A stretch of 64,000 nucleotides of DNA from Staphylococcus hominis subsp. hominis (GCF_002901845.1 NZ_PPQE01000025.1:62001-126000), one strand, 5' to 3'. Positions 1-8,883 are shown, counted from the stretch's first letter. Translations and numbers: made by a program. Notes: generated by a model not told the origin, from the sequence alone.

Positions 1-1755
1 TCACACCATTCATATCCTAATTCAATTTTAAGAAAAGAAACTGTATGTAATATTTTATTTAGAAATGCAATTATTAAAGCACATGACATTAAATTTAATG
101 AAGATTTAAGCATTTTTACTGATAATTCATTTGTATTAGAGTATCTGAAATATGCTGAACATTTTGTTAGAATTGTTAATTTTCCGTTTTATTATCGTGG
201 TGAAGTATATGATCCATTTAATGGTAATACACTAAGTGATCAAGATTTTATTGATAAATTTGAAGACTATACAAATAGTTTCTTTGATGCTATGCAAAGA
301 ACTACAAATAAAGAAGTTAAGAAATTTTTAGTCCAAAAAATGAAAAATGAAATTAAAAAAGGGTTTGATCCTTCGCTTAGAGATATTAAAGCAAGATATA
401 TTGCTTTAGAGGACACTCTAGTTAAAGTAGTAAAAGCACTAAAATGGAATATCATTAAAGATGGTAAGTTGTTATATAATCTAGAAATCATGTTTTTATC
501 TATGGATGACATTGAGAATGCAAGATATGTGAATGAATTACGTAAAAAAACACGTTTATTTAAAAGTATTCTTACAAACAGTAAGATGAAAGAACGTGCT
601 AAATATCAACTTACAGATAATGAAAATATAGTAGATCCACATACGATTGTATTTGAGTCATTTGGTGGCAAAAATTACAGTGATAGTCCAAAGTACATAT
701 ATGAATATATGCAACAACACTATCCACAATATAATTATATTTGGGTCTTTTCTAAGCCTAATAACAATATTATTCCTGGAAATGCAACTAAAGTGAAAAA
801 AGGATCCAAAGAATACTATGAAGCCTATGCTAAAGCGAAATACTGGATTTCAAATGCTCGATTACCATTGTATTTAAATAAAAAAGAGAATCAAGTGTAT
901 ATTCAAACTTGGCATGGCACACCGTTAAAACGTTTAGCAAATGATATGAAAGTGGTAAGAATGCCAGGAACAACAACAGCAAATTATAAAAAGAATTTTT
1001 ATACAGAAGCATCTCGTTGGAATTATTTAGTATCTCCAAATCGTTATTCTACGGATATCTTTAAATCTGCTTTTTGGATGGATGAAGAAAGAATTTGGGA
1101 AATTGGCTATCCAAGAAATGATGTATTAGTTACAAGACAAAATGATACTGAGTATATAGAACAAATTAAAAAAGATTTAAATTTACCGAAAGATAAAAAA
1201 GTTATTATGTATGCGCCAACTTGGAGAGATGATGAATTCGTTAAAAAAGGTCAATATTTATTTGATTTGAAAATAAATTTAGCTAATTTAAAAGAGCAAA
1301 TTGGAGATGAATATGTCATTTTACTAAGAATGCATTATCTTATTGCAAATGCATTAGATCTAACTGGATACGATGATTTTGCTATTGATGTTTCAAATTA
1401 TAATGATATTTCAGAATTATATTTAATATCTGATGCGCTTATTACTGACTATTCGTCAGTGATGTTTGATTATGGTATTTTGAAACGTCCTCAATTTTTC
1501 TTTGCTTATGATATTGAAAAATACGATAAAGGTCTTCGTGGCTTCTATATGAATTATATGGAAGATTTACCAGGAGAAATTATTACAGATGAATTTAAAC
1601 TTGCTGAAGAATTAAAACATTTAGATACACATAAAGAAAAATATAAAGATAAAATTGAAGCATTCTATAATGATTTTTGTTCAATTGAAAAAGGTCAATC
1701 TTCTCAATTTATAGCAGACTATATTAATAATGATATTCATGAAAATGAATCATAA
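1..1755 (+). CDS. Bifunctional glycosyltransferase / CDP-glycerol glycerophosphotransferase, 5' end outside window
   Basis: The frame is open from base 1, so the gene begins before the window; 584 codons are present. The first ~95 residues look like the end of a GT2 glycosyltransferase domain (NEDLSIFTDNSFVLEYL). The rest is a TagB/TagF-type CDP-glycerol:glycerophosphate transferase: WHGTPLKRL, YAPTWRDD, LLRMHY and DYSSVMFDY are all visible. Such enzymes add glycerol-phosphate units to wall teichoic acid or related polymers at the inner face of the membrane. The Met codon at 292 is internal. In S. aureus the tar genes also lie just before nupC, which fits. Family is sure; the exact polymer and which tag/tar gene it corresponds to are not. 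Confidence 0.85.
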   Translation, partial: SHHSYPNSILRKETVCNILFRNAIIKAHDIKFNEDLSIFTDNSFVLEYLKYAEHFVRIVNFPFYYRGEVYDPFNGNTLSDQDFIDKFEDYTNSFFDAMQRTTNKEVKKFLVQKMKNEIKKGFDPSLRDIKARYIALEDTLVKVVKALKWNIIKDGKLLYNLEIMFLSMDDIENARYVNELRKKTRLFKSILTNSKMKERAKYQLTDNENIVDPHTIVFESFGGKNYSDSPKYIYEYMQQHYPQYNYIWVFSKPNNNIIPGNATKVKKGSKEYYEAYAKAKYWISNARLPLYLNKKENQVYIQTWHGTPLKRLANDMKVVRMPGTTTANYKKNFYTEASRWNYLVSPNRYSTDIFKSAFWMDEERIWEIGYPRNDVLVTRQNDTEYIEQIKKDLNLPKDKKVIMYAPTWRDDEFVKKGQYLFDLKINLANLKEQIGDEYVILLRMHYLIANALDLTGYDDFAIDVSNYNDISELYLISDALITDYSSVMFDYGILKRPQFFFAYDIEKYDKGLRGFYMNYMEDLPGEIITDEFKLAEELKHLDTHKEKYKDKIEAFYNDFCSIEKGQSSQFIADYINNDIHENES

Positions 1756-1770
1756 AATCAAATGATATAA

Positions 1771-1816
1771 AGAATGGGAAATAGTTACTTTAAATTCGTT
1801 TTCCCATTCTTTTTCT
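1771..1816 (+). terminator. Rho-independent terminator
   Basis: The arms AGAATGGGAAA (1771-1781) and TTTCCCATTCT (1800-1810) are perfectly complementary and a T-run follows. It lies 16 bases after the stop of the teichoic-acid gene. The 217 bases from here to nupC hold a TATAAT at 1920-1925 as a likely -10 element for nupC, without a clear -35. Confidence 0.85.
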
Positions 1817-2033
1817 ATATAACCGTATTAAGTTTAAATGGTGTTTATGATAAATAACAAAAAAAGAAATAGACAACTATTTTATTAAATATGTTATTTT
1901 AACGAACATTTTCTCATGGTATAATGTTAAATGTACTTTTTACAGAACGTTAGTTGTCATTTTATGAAAATAGTACGGTTCTATTTAAGGGTAATGTGAT
2001 ACATATTAATTTTAAAATGTGGGTAGGTGTCTT

Positions 2034-3266
2034 ATGTTTTTACTAATAAATATCATTGGATTACTTGTATTTTTAGGAATAGCAGTTTTATTTTCTAGGA
2101 ATCGCAAACATATTCAATGGAAATCTATATTAATCTTAGCTCTTTTAAATGTATTCTTAGCATGGTTCTTTGTATATTTCCAAATTGGAAGATCAATTGT
2201 TGAAGGTTTAGCAGCTGCCATTGCTTGGATTATTCAATCAGCTCATACTGGAACAGGTTTTGCATTCAGTAGTTTTACAAGTGGTAAACAAATGGATATG
2301 GCAGTGAGTGCATTATTTCCAATTTTATTAGTTGTTCCACTATTTGATATTCTTATGTATTTTAATATTCTTCCTAAAATTATTGGAGGAATTGGTTTTG
2401 TACTTGCGAAAATCACACGTCAACCTAAATTTGAATCATTCTTTGGTATCGAAATGATGTTTTTAGGAAATACAGAGGCGCTTGCAGTCTCTAACGAACA
2501 ACTTAAGCGTATGAATGAAATGCGTGTATTAACAGTTGCAATGATGTCAATGAGTTCTATTTCTGGAGCTATTGTAGGTGCCTATGTTCAAATGATTCCT
2601 GGTGAATTAGTGTTAACGGCGATTCCTTTAAATATTATTAATGCAATTATTGTGGCTTCTATTTTAAATCCTGTCACTGTTGAAGAAAAAGAAGATATTA
2701 TCTATAGCATTAATAATGATGAAAAAATTGAACGTCAACCTTTCTTCTCATTTTTAGGAGATTCAGTATTAAATGCGGGTAAATTAGTATTAATTATTAT
2801 CGCTTTTGTTATTAGTTTTGTAGCGTTGGCTGATTTTTTAGATCGTTTTATTAATTTGATTACTGGATTAGTAGGCAGTTGGATGGGTCTGAAAGGTAGC
2901 TTTGGTTTAAACCAAATCTTAGGTGTCTTTATGTATCCATTTGCTTTATTGCTTGGCTTACCATGGGGCGAGGCATGGATAGTGGCACAACAGATGTCCA
3001 AAAAAATCGTCACAAACGAATTTGTAGTTATGGGTGAAATTACAAAAGTAATTGATACATATAGTGCACATCGTCGCGCAGTGATATCAACATTCTTAGT
3101 TTCATTTGCCAACTTCTCTACAATTGGGATGATTGTTGGTACATTAAAGGGTATAGTTGATAAGAAAACATCAGATTTTGTTTCAAAATATGTACCGATG
3201 ATGTTATTATCAGGTATTTTAGTTTCACTACTTACTGCAGCATTTGTTGGTTTATTTGCATGGTAA
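2034..3266 (+). CDS. nupC: NupC-family concentrative nucleoside transporter
   Basis: A 410-residue polytopic membrane protein of the CNT family. N-terminal, gate (FGIEMMFLGNTEALAVSNEQL) and C-terminal nucleoside-binding regions are recognisable. The family imports nucleosides, often pyrimidine nucleosides, by cation symport. I chose ATG 2034 because GGGTAGGTG sits 5 bases upstream and the protein then starts MFLLINIIGL; a GTG at 2019 would add five residues but has no ribosome binding site. It stands alone between two terminators. The specific substrate is not readable from sequence. Confidence 0.9.
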   Translation: MFLLINIIGLLVFLGIAVLFSRNRKHIQWKSILILALLNVFLAWFFVYFQIGRSIVEGLAAAIAWIIQSAHTGTGFAFSSFTSGKQMDMAVSALFPILLVVPLFDILMYFNILPKIIGGIGFVLAKITRQPKFESFFGIEMMFLGNTEALAVSNEQLKRMNEMRVLTVAMMSMSSISGAIVGAYVQMIPGELVLTAIPLNIINAIIVASILNPVTVEEKEDIIYSINNDEKIERQPFFSFLGDSVLNAGKLVLIIIAFVISFVALADFLDRFINLITGLVGSWMGLKGSFGLNQILGVFMYPFALLLGLPWGEAWIVAQQMSKKIVTNEFVVMGEITKVIDTYSAHRRAVISTFLVSFANFSTIGMIVGTLKGIVDKKTSDFVSKYVPMMLLSGILVSLLTAAFVGLFAW

Positions 3267-3301
3267 GGTATTAAAAATTAAATCATTTTATAGTAACTAT
3301 T

Positions 3302-3350
3302 AGGAGTGAACATTGAATCCGAAAAGAATTCTATGTCACTCCTATTTTTA
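3302..3350 (+). terminator. nupC terminator
   Basis: AGGAGTGA (3302-3309) pairs with TCACTCCT (3336-3343), with further pairing inside and a T-rich tail. It is placed 35 bases after the nupC stop. Confidence 0.85.
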
Positions 3351-3370
3351 TTATTCATTTTATTGCATGA

Positions 3371-3420
3371 TAAAAACCAAGCATGCAAAGTGAGGAGACA
3401 CTTTATATACTTGGTTTTTA
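3371..3420. terminator. Second hairpin, possibly terminator of a minor transcript
   Basis: TAAAAACCAAG (3371-3381) pairs with CTTGGTTTTTA (3410-3420) and an inner AAAGTG/CACTTT stem extends it. The arm ends in T5 on both strands, so it could terminate in either direction. No gene is visible directly beside it apart from nupC, which already has a terminator. Confidence 0.5.
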
Positions 3421-3779
3421 TGGGAAATGAATATTAATGTACTTGTAACGGTAAGGACTAGGTACTGTCACAGTACTTCGAGCAAAATTTGTTTTGTTAC
3501 TATAAACAACACAAAGGAGATAACTTCTTGTAATTAAGAAGTTATACATAGTATAGCAAACTAATATTTATAAGTAAACAAAAAATTCAGAAAATTTACA
3601 CGTATTTTTTATTAGTACATTAGATTTAAAGATGACTATGTATCATATTTAAATTAAATCTTTATATTTTAAGATATTTAACATTTATTAATACATTTAA
3701 TTTTTAAAAGTATATTGTAGGAAATGATGAGACTGTGCTAACATTTTAATCGTTATAGTCGTAAAAGGAGTGGGTGTTT
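3421..3779. other. Intergenic stretch with two small inverted repeats, no gene seen
   Basis: This stretch between nupC and the YitT gene has no convincing ORF. It contains GTACTGT-C-ACAGTAC at 3462-3476 and ATAACTTCTT-N6-AAGAAGTTAT at 3520-3545, the latter preceded by an AAAGGAG motif at 3513-3519 that leads into no usable ORF (TTG followed at once by TAA). The last 180 bases are very AT-rich and should contain the YitT promoter. A small RNA is possible but not shown. Confidence 0.4.
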
Positions 3780-4613
3780 TTGAACAAAAATATAAAAAAT
3801 ATACTTTTAGTTATACTAGGTTCTTTTATCTTTTCAGCAGGGGTCAATGCATTTGTTATATCAGGTAATTTAGGTGAAGGTGGCGTCACAGGTATTGCTA
3901 TTGTATTATATTACGCTTTTCATATTTCACCAGCGCTCACTAATTTCGTTGCTAATGCAATATTGATTGTTATTGGGTATAAATTTTTAAGTAAAAAAAG
4001 TACGATATTAACAATTATTGCTACTGTACTTATTTCTGTTTTTTTAAGTCTTACAGAATCATGGTACGTAGAAACAGGTAATGTCATCATCAATGCAGTA
4101 TTTGGCGGCACAAGTGTTGGACTAGGTATTGGAATAATCGTTTTAGCAGGTGGGACTACAGCTGGAACAACAATATTAGCAAGAATAGCTAATAAATACT
4201 TAGATGTTAGTACAGCATACGCATTATTATTTTTTGATTTAATTGTAGTAGCCATTTCTTTAACAGTGCTACCGTTAAGTAAAGCATTGGTAACTGTGAT
4301 TTCACTTTATATAGGCACGAAAGTAATGGATTATGTTATTGAAGGACTTAATACAAAAAAAGCAATGACAATTATTTCTAGCAAACCTGAAGAGGTAGCT
4401 AAGGCCATTGATGAACAAGTTGGTAGAGGTCTTACTATATTGAATGGACATGGTTATTATAGTAGAGAAGAAAAAGACGTTTTGTATGTTGTTGTAGCTA
4501 AAACTCAAGTAACTCGTGCCAAACGAATTATAAAAAAAATAGATAAGAATGCTTTCTTGGTTATTCATGACGTGCGTGATGTTTATGGAAATGGTTTTTT
4601 AATCGATGAATAA
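3780..4613 (+). CDS. YitT family membrane protein (DUF161 + DUF2179)
   Basis: About 277 residues: five or so transmembrane helices (DUF161/YitT, with GNLGEGGVTGIA and GTSVGLGIG glycine motifs) followed by a soluble C-terminal DUF2179 domain (ISSKPEEVAKAIDEQVGRGLTIL...). The function of this widespread family is unknown; transport is often proposed. I prefer the TTG at 3780 because AAAGGAG ends at 3770, nine bases upstream; a GTG at 3774 is only three bases from that site. It is monocistronic, ending in a strong hairpin. Confidence 0.85.
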   Translation: MNKNIKNILLVILGSFIFSAGVNAFVISGNLGEGGVTGIAIVLYYAFHISPALTNFVANAILIVIGYKFLSKKSTILTIIATVLISVFLSLTESWYVETGNVIINAVFGGTSVGLGIGIIVLAGGTTAGTTILARIANKYLDVSTAYALLFFDLIVVAISLTVLPLSKALVTVISLYIGTKVMDYVIEGLNTKKAMTIISSKPEEVAKAIDEQVGRGLTILNGHGYYSREEKDVLYVVVAKTQVTRAKRIIKKIDKNAFLVIHDVRDVYGNGFLIDE

Positions 4614-4621
4614 AAAAGGGT

Positions 4622-4672
4622 CCCTAAAAATTTGAGGTGTTTTATGTATATCTCAGATTTTTAGGGTTATTT
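4622..4672 (+). terminator. Terminator after the YitT gene
   Basis: CCCTAAAAATTTGAG pairs with CTCAGATTTTTAGGG (one mismatch), followed by TTATTTTTT. Confidence 0.9.
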
Positions 4673-4699
4673 TTTATAATCGCCTCATAGTAAAAAGAA

Positions 4700-4761
4700 T
4701 AGTCAAAACTGTGTATAAATGGTATACTAGTAATAATTAATTGAGAACGATTATCAATAGA
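4700..4761 (+). promoter_or_regulatory. fhuC promoter with Fur box
   Basis: A -10 TATACT (4723-4728) lies 17 bases after TAGTCA (4700-4705, 4/6 to the -35 consensus). Just downstream, 4743-4761 (GAGAACGATTATCAATAGA) matches the 19-bp Fur consensus GATAATGATTATCATTATC at 14 positions. A Fur dimer here would sit over the transcription start and repress fhuC when iron is plentiful. Confidence 0.75.
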
Positions 4762-4799
4762 TGTCGTAAATATTTTTTGTACAAAGGTAGGGCCTATAT

Positions 4800-5591
4800 A
4801 TGAATCGTTTAAATGCCTCTCAAGTAGATATAGGATATAGAAATACGACAATTATAAAAGAATTAGATGTTCAAATACGTGATGGTAAAATCACATCAAT
4901 TATTGGACCGAACGGTTGTGGGAAATCTACATTATTAAAAGCACTCTCAAGACTGATTGAAGTGAAAAATGGAGAAGTATTACTTGATAATCAAAACATT
5001 CAACATCAATCTACAAAAGAAGTAGCCAAAAAAATTGCCATTTTACCTCAAACTCCAACAGTGACTGATAGTATAACCGTTGAAGAACTTGTTTCATATG
5101 GACGTTTTCCTCATCAAAAAGGATTTGGACGATTATCTAAAAAAGATAAAGATGAAATTGAATGGTCATTAGACGTAACAGGCATTACAGAATTTCGTCA
5201 TCAATCGATTAATGATTTAAGTGGAGGACAAAGACAACGTGTATGGATAGCAATGGCTTTAGCACAAAAAACAGATATTATTTTTCTTGATGAACCTACA
5301 ACGTACTTAGACATTTCTCATCAGTTAGAAATTTTACAATTGGTGCAACATTTAAATAAAAAATTAGGGTGTACGATCGTTATGGTTTTACATGATATCA
5401 ATCAGGCAATTCGATTTTCGGATTATTTGTTAATCATGAAAGAAGGACAAATTATAGATAATGGACCTACTGACCAAGTCATATCTAAAGAGATATTAGA
5501 AAGTGTGTTTAATATAGATGCAGTATTAGGAAAAGATCCTAGAACAGGGAAACCACTTTTAGTCACTTACAATTTACTTGAAAAAAGGTGA
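4800..5591 (+). CDS. fhuC: Iron-siderophore ABC transporter ATPase FhuC
   Basis: A 263-residue ABC ATPase of the FepC/FhuC group: Walker A GPNGCGKST (36-44), signature LSGGQRQRVWIAMALAQ, Walker B IIFLDEPTTYLD and switch His in VLHDINQAIRFSDY. In S. aureus FhuC energises ferric hydroxamate uptake through FhuBG and is also shared with other siderophore permeases such as Hts and Sir. A Fur box precedes it. Unlike S. aureus, no fhuB or fhuG follows: the next gene is dhaM after about 220 bases. The gene looks intact, so it probably serves permeases encoded elsewhere (inference). Confidence 0.92.
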   Translation: MNRLNASQVDIGYRNTTIIKELDVQIRDGKITSIIGPNGCGKSTLLKALSRLIEVKNGEVLLDNQNIQHQSTKEVAKKIAILPQTPTVTDSITVEELVSYGRFPHQKGFGRLSKKDKDEIEWSLDVTGITEFRHQSINDLSGGQRQRVWIAMALAQKTDIIFLDEPTTYLDISHQLEILQLVQHLNKKLGCTIVMVLHDINQAIRFSDYLLIMKEGQIIDNGPTDQVISKEILESVFNIDAVLGKDPRTGKPLLVTYNLLEKR

Positions 5592-5810
5592 GATCCATTA
5601 TAACTTCAGCAATATAGCTACAATTATTATGATGTTGGATACCTATCTCAGTCATTTTTAATATATAGGCAGTCAATGACTAATATTTTGTCTGATACAC
5701 AAATATTCGCGCTTTCAGATAAGTTATTTTATAATGAAAATACGCTGATTAAGATTCACTTTAATAAAAAATTAATTTCGTTATTTAATTGATTGACTGG
5801 AGTTGAAATG

Positions 5811-6191
5811 ATGACAACTATAGTTATTATTAGTCATAGTGAAGATATAGCTAAGGGAACTAAAGATTTATTAAATAAAATGACAAATGACATAAATGTG
5901 ATTGCCTATGGTGGAGTAAACGGTGAAATTGGAACTTCATATGATGAGATTGAACAATTGATTAATCAGTTAGATGATGATGCATTATGTTTTTATGATT
6001 TAGGATCATCAGAAATGAATATTGATTTAGCAATTGATATGTATAAAGGTAAGTATCATATTTACAAAGTAAATGCACCCATTGTAGAAGGAAGCTTTAC
6101 AGCAGCAATGTCTTTAAGTGTTGGTAAAACTGCTAATGAAGCGATTCAAGAAGTGAATCGATCTTCATTTAAGTCTACAGCATTTAAATAA
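5811..6191 (+). CDS. dhaM: DhaM-like PTS EIIA-mannose domain, phosphoryl donor of dihydroxyacetone kinase
   Basis: 126 residues with the EIIA-Man fold of DhaM. The N-terminal MTTIVIISHSEDIAKG carries the phospho-accepting His (His9), and the NAPIVEGSFTAAMSLS motif is typical of DhaM. DhaM passes phosphate from HPr to the ADP cofactor of DhaL, which phosphorylates dihydroxyacetone held on DhaK. Neither dhaK nor dhaL is next to it, so its partner is missing locally. ATG 5811 is chosen (TGGAG at 5799-5803); ATG 5808 and TTG 5793 are alternatives. TATAAT at 5730-5735 could be its -10. Confidence 0.8.
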   Translation: MTTIVIISHSEDIAKGTKDLLNKMTNDINVIAYGGVNGEIGTSYDEIEQLINQLDDDALCFYDLGSSEMNIDLAIDMYKGKYHIYKVNAPIVEGSFTAAMSLSVGKTANEAIQEVNRSSFKSTAFK

Positions 6192-6297
6192 GTAATGATG
6201 AATTTTGATGTTTTTTTTATATAAAAAAAAGGTTATAAAATGATTATCCAAAATGAATATGATAAAATAAATAGCATGATATTGATGACGAAAGTAG

Positions 6298-6810
6298 GTG
6301 GACATTACGCTACAAGAAGATATTAAATTTTACGTTCTGAACGGCAAATTTAAAGAAATTAAAAATATAATGTCCAATATTGATTTTATGGAATTCGAAG
6401 AAGTATATATATCATGTGCTCATGAACAAGAAAACATTATGTTTTATACTTGTATATTAGATATGATGAAGGATAATGAAACAGCAGAATTACATGATTT
6501 AGCATTTTTATTATTAGTCTATCCTTTGAGTGAAGTAGAAGGCGCTTTAGAAGCGGCATATTATCATGCAGATGCTTCTATTCAGTTAACAAATGGTAAG
6601 GAAATAAAAAGTTTGCTTCAAATGCTATTATTATATGCTATACCCGACCCAATTATTTCAGATTCTGAAGCGTTTAAAGTAGCTAAACAAATTTTAAAAT
6701 TAGATCCTAATAATCATGTAGCAAGAAATGTGTTAAAAGATTCAGCTAAACGTATGGATAATGTTATAGTCAATTTTGATGAATTAAAGAAATTTGGAAG
6801 TTCAAAATAA
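6298..6810 (+). CDS. Conserved staphylococcal protein of unknown function
   Basis: 170 residues, acidic, predicted mostly helical and soluble, with no signal peptide or membrane segment. I do not recognise a domain; the helix pairs and the KVAKQILKLDPNNHVARNVL segment recall a TPR-like repeat, but this is only a resemblance. The start is awkward: GTG 6298 overlaps the only ribosome-binding-like sequence (TAGGTGG, 6295-6301), so an ATT at 6304 is conceivable. It ends in a clear terminator. Confidence 0.7.
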   Translation: MDITLQEDIKFYVLNGKFKEIKNIMSNIDFMEFEEVYISCAHEQENIMFYTCILDMMKDNETAELHDLAFLLLVYPLSEVEGALEAAYYHADASIQLTNGKEIKSLLQMLLLYAIPDPIISDSEAFKVAKQILKLDPNNHVARNVLKDSAKRMDNVIVNFDELKKFGSSK

Positions 6811-6830
6811 AATAATATAGTGAAATAAGA

Positions 6831-6880
6831 GAGTTAGATAATGAATAGCCATGGTTATTCAGTTTATCTAACTTTTTTTA
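6831..6880 (+). terminator. Terminator after the unknown gene
   Basis: AGTTAGATA (6832-6840) pairs with TATCTAACT (6865-6873), with GAATA/TATTC pairing inside, followed by T7. Confidence 0.85.
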
Positions 6881-6982
6881 ATAATGTTTTACTTAGTAAC
6901 TCAAATATAATTTTTGTGACAAATTATTATAAATATTAAAATTTTTAAATTGTTTGTAAGAGTATTAATGCTAGTACTTAGA

Positions 6983-7016
6983 AGTGATAAGCGTTGTCTC
7001 ACAACGTTTATGCACT
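6983..7016 (+). promoter_or_regulatory. Long hairpin in the leader of the YkvI-family gene
   Basis: ATAAGCGTTGT (6987-6997) pairs with ACAACGTTTAT (7001-7011) over a 3-base loop, with one G-U pair. After a one-base bulge AGTG/CACT adds four pairs. No T-run follows, so it is not a plain terminator. It lies about 65 bases before the ATG. Confidence 0.55.
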
Positions 7017-7081
7017 GTTGCATATTATTATTAGTACGTTATAATTTTGAATGTGTCAAAAATAAGGAGGTTAATCAATAC

Positions 7082-8149
7082 ATGGGGTTGAATAAAGAAT
7101 CTATAAAAATAGGTTTTGCTTATGTGGGGATTGTAGTAGGCGCAGGATTCTCTACAGGGCAAGAAGTAATGCAATTCTTCACGCCTTATGGTCTATGGTC
7201 ATATATTGGCGTGTTAATATCAGGATTAATTTTAGGATTTATAGGGCGACAAGTCGCTAAAATTGGAACGGCTTTTGAAGCAACAAATCATGAATCAACA
7301 TTACAATATTTATTTGGTGAAAAATTTAGTAAAATCTTTGATTATATTCTAGTCTTTTTCTTATTTGGAATTGCTGTAACAATGATTGCAGGTTCAGGCG
7401 CAACGTTCGAAGAAAGTTTTGGTATACCTACATGGCTTGGCGCGTTAATTATGACGGTCGTTATTTATTTAACACTATTATTAGACTTTAATAAGATCGT
7501 AAGAGCGTTAGGTTTCGTTACACCATTCTTGATTGTCATGGTAGTTCTTATTGCTATATATTATCTATTTGCTGGAAGTATCTCTATCAGTAAAGTTAAT
7601 AGTACAGTAGATCACCCAAGTTTATTCTTAGGTATTATTAGAGGATTAATGTACGGTGGATTAGCTTTTGCTGTAGGATTTAGTACGGTTGTAGCGATTG
7701 GTGGAGATGCATCTAAACGTCAAGTATCTGGTGCCGGTGCTTTATTTGGCGGTGTAGTGTATACTGTTTTACTTGCACTGATTAACTTTGCACTACAATC
7801 AGAATATCCACAAATTAAAAATGAACAAATTCCAACTTTAAAATTGGCGAATGAAATTCATCCATGGCTTGGATTAGTTTTAACAGTGATTATGTTAGCA
7901 GTAATGTATAATACTATTTTAGGATTGACTTATTCGTTTGCTGCACGTTTCACTGAGCCATACAGTAAAAAATATCATATATTTATTATTATTATGATGA
8001 TTGCAGCCTTTATTTTAAGTTTCGTTGGTTTTGCAGACTTAATCAACTTCTTATATAACATTATGGGCGTAGTTGGATTATTTATTGTAGTAGCAGTGCT
8101 TATTAAATATTATTTACGTAAAAGTGATAACAAAGATCACATTGCTTAA
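7082..8149 (+). CDS. YkvI-family membrane transporter-like protein
   Basis: 355 residues with about ten transmembrane helices, of the YkvI family (LeuT/APC-like fold). FAYVGIVVGAGFSTGQEVMQFF is the characteristic first helix with its glycine break. Family members are uncharacterised; amino-acid or related transport is a guess from the fold. AAGGAGG (7064-7070) stands 11 bases before ATG 7082; the open frame extends upstream to 6950 but those residues lack a ribosome binding site and cross the leader hairpin. It converges on a GNAT gene with a terminator between. Confidence 0.85.
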   Translation: MGLNKESIKIGFAYVGIVVGAGFSTGQEVMQFFTPYGLWSYIGVLISGLILGFIGRQVAKIGTAFEATNHESTLQYLFGEKFSKIFDYILVFFLFGIAVTMIAGSGATFEESFGIPTWLGALIMTVVIYLTLLLDFNKIVRALGFVTPFLIVMVVLIAIYYLFAGSISISKVNSTVDHPSLFLGIIRGLMYGGLAFAVGFSTVVAIGGDASKRQVSGAGALFGGVVYTVLLALINFALQSEYPQIKNEQIPTLKLANEIHPWLGLVLTVIMLAVMYNTILGLTYSFAARFTEPYSKKYHIFIIIMMIAAFILSFVGFADLINFLYNIMGVVGLFIVVAVLIKYYLRKSDNKDHIA

Positions 8150-8216
8150 AATTGATAAAATAAATATTCCATAAAAAAACTGCCTACAAAGTTAAATAAC
8201 TCATAGACAGTCTAAG

Positions 8217-8249
8217 GCAATTCGTGTAATTAACACGAATTGCTTTTTT
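8217..8249 (+). terminator. Terminator between the convergent YkvI and GNAT genes
   Basis: Perfect 11-bp arms GCAATTCGTGT (8217-8227) and ACACGAATTGC (8233-8243), then T6 on the plus strand. Confidence 0.9.
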
Positions 8250-8283
8250 GCATTTTGAACGTAGCGTATAATACATATTGTAA

Positions 8284-8790
8284 TTAAAGTAGTAATTTAG
8301 CCATAATATATTTATTAAAATATTGATTGTTGATCAGTAATTTATTTTTAAGTTCGCCTTCAATATTAAATCCAGCGCCTTTAAGTAGCATGATTGCGTG
8401 TGTATTTTCAGGAACGACTGAAGCTTGAAGACGTTTAATATTATGGTTAAGAGCCCAAGCTTCAACAGCATTAATTAAAGCAAGTCCAACACCTTTTTTT
8501 TGATACAATTTAGTAACGCCAAGTGTAATAACTGCTTCGTGTTGTGTACGCTCGTATTTTTCAGTAGTGACGAATATACATCCAACGAGTTGATCATCTT
8601 CTTCAGCTACATAGATGGTATTTCTCGGAGAAGTGATGATGCGCTCTAGAAGGTTACTAATAGAAGACACACTAGGGTTAAATTCTCCAGGATTATAAAG
8701 TGTATAATCAGACTCATCATATATTTTAGTTAATAATGTTGTCAAAGCTTCAGTATCTTTTATACTAATTTCACGAATAATATGAGCCAT
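8284..8790 (-). CDS. GNAT family N-acetyltransferase
   Basis: 168 residues with a full GNAT fold: beta4 with VITLGV, acetyl-CoA loop YQKKGVGLALINAVEAWA and C-terminal NTHAIMLLKGAGFNIEG. It transfers an acetyl group from acetyl-CoA to an unknown amine. A strong ribosome binding site AGGAGG is 7 bases before the ATG. It is divergent from graX with ~90 bases between, so the two may share a regulatory region. The substrate cannot be inferred. Confidence 0.88.
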   Translation of the reverse strand: MAHIIREISIKDTEALTTLLTKIYDESDYTLYNPGEFNPSVSSISNLLERIITSPRNTIYVAEEDDQLVGCIFVTTEKYERTQHEAVITLGVTKLYQKKGVGLALINAVEAWALNHNIKRLQASVVPENTHAIMLLKGAGFNIEGELKNKLLINNQYFNKYIMAKLLL

Positions 8791-8883
8791 TCGGCTTCCT
8801 CCTGAGATAGTAATATAACATACATTATACCAATTATTTAAAAAATATACATATTTAGAATTTTAAAAAGGAGTAACAGAATA

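Noticed and set aside
2735..3112. 125-residue minus-strand ORF inside nupC
   Set aside because: It lies wholly within nupC, has no ribosome binding site and shows no family features; it is a frame shadow.
5676..5792. 38-codon ORF between fhuC and dhaM, considered as remnant of fhuG or dhaL
   Set aside because: No ribosome binding site and no recognisable similarity to FhuG or DhaL ends, so it cannot be called a remnant.
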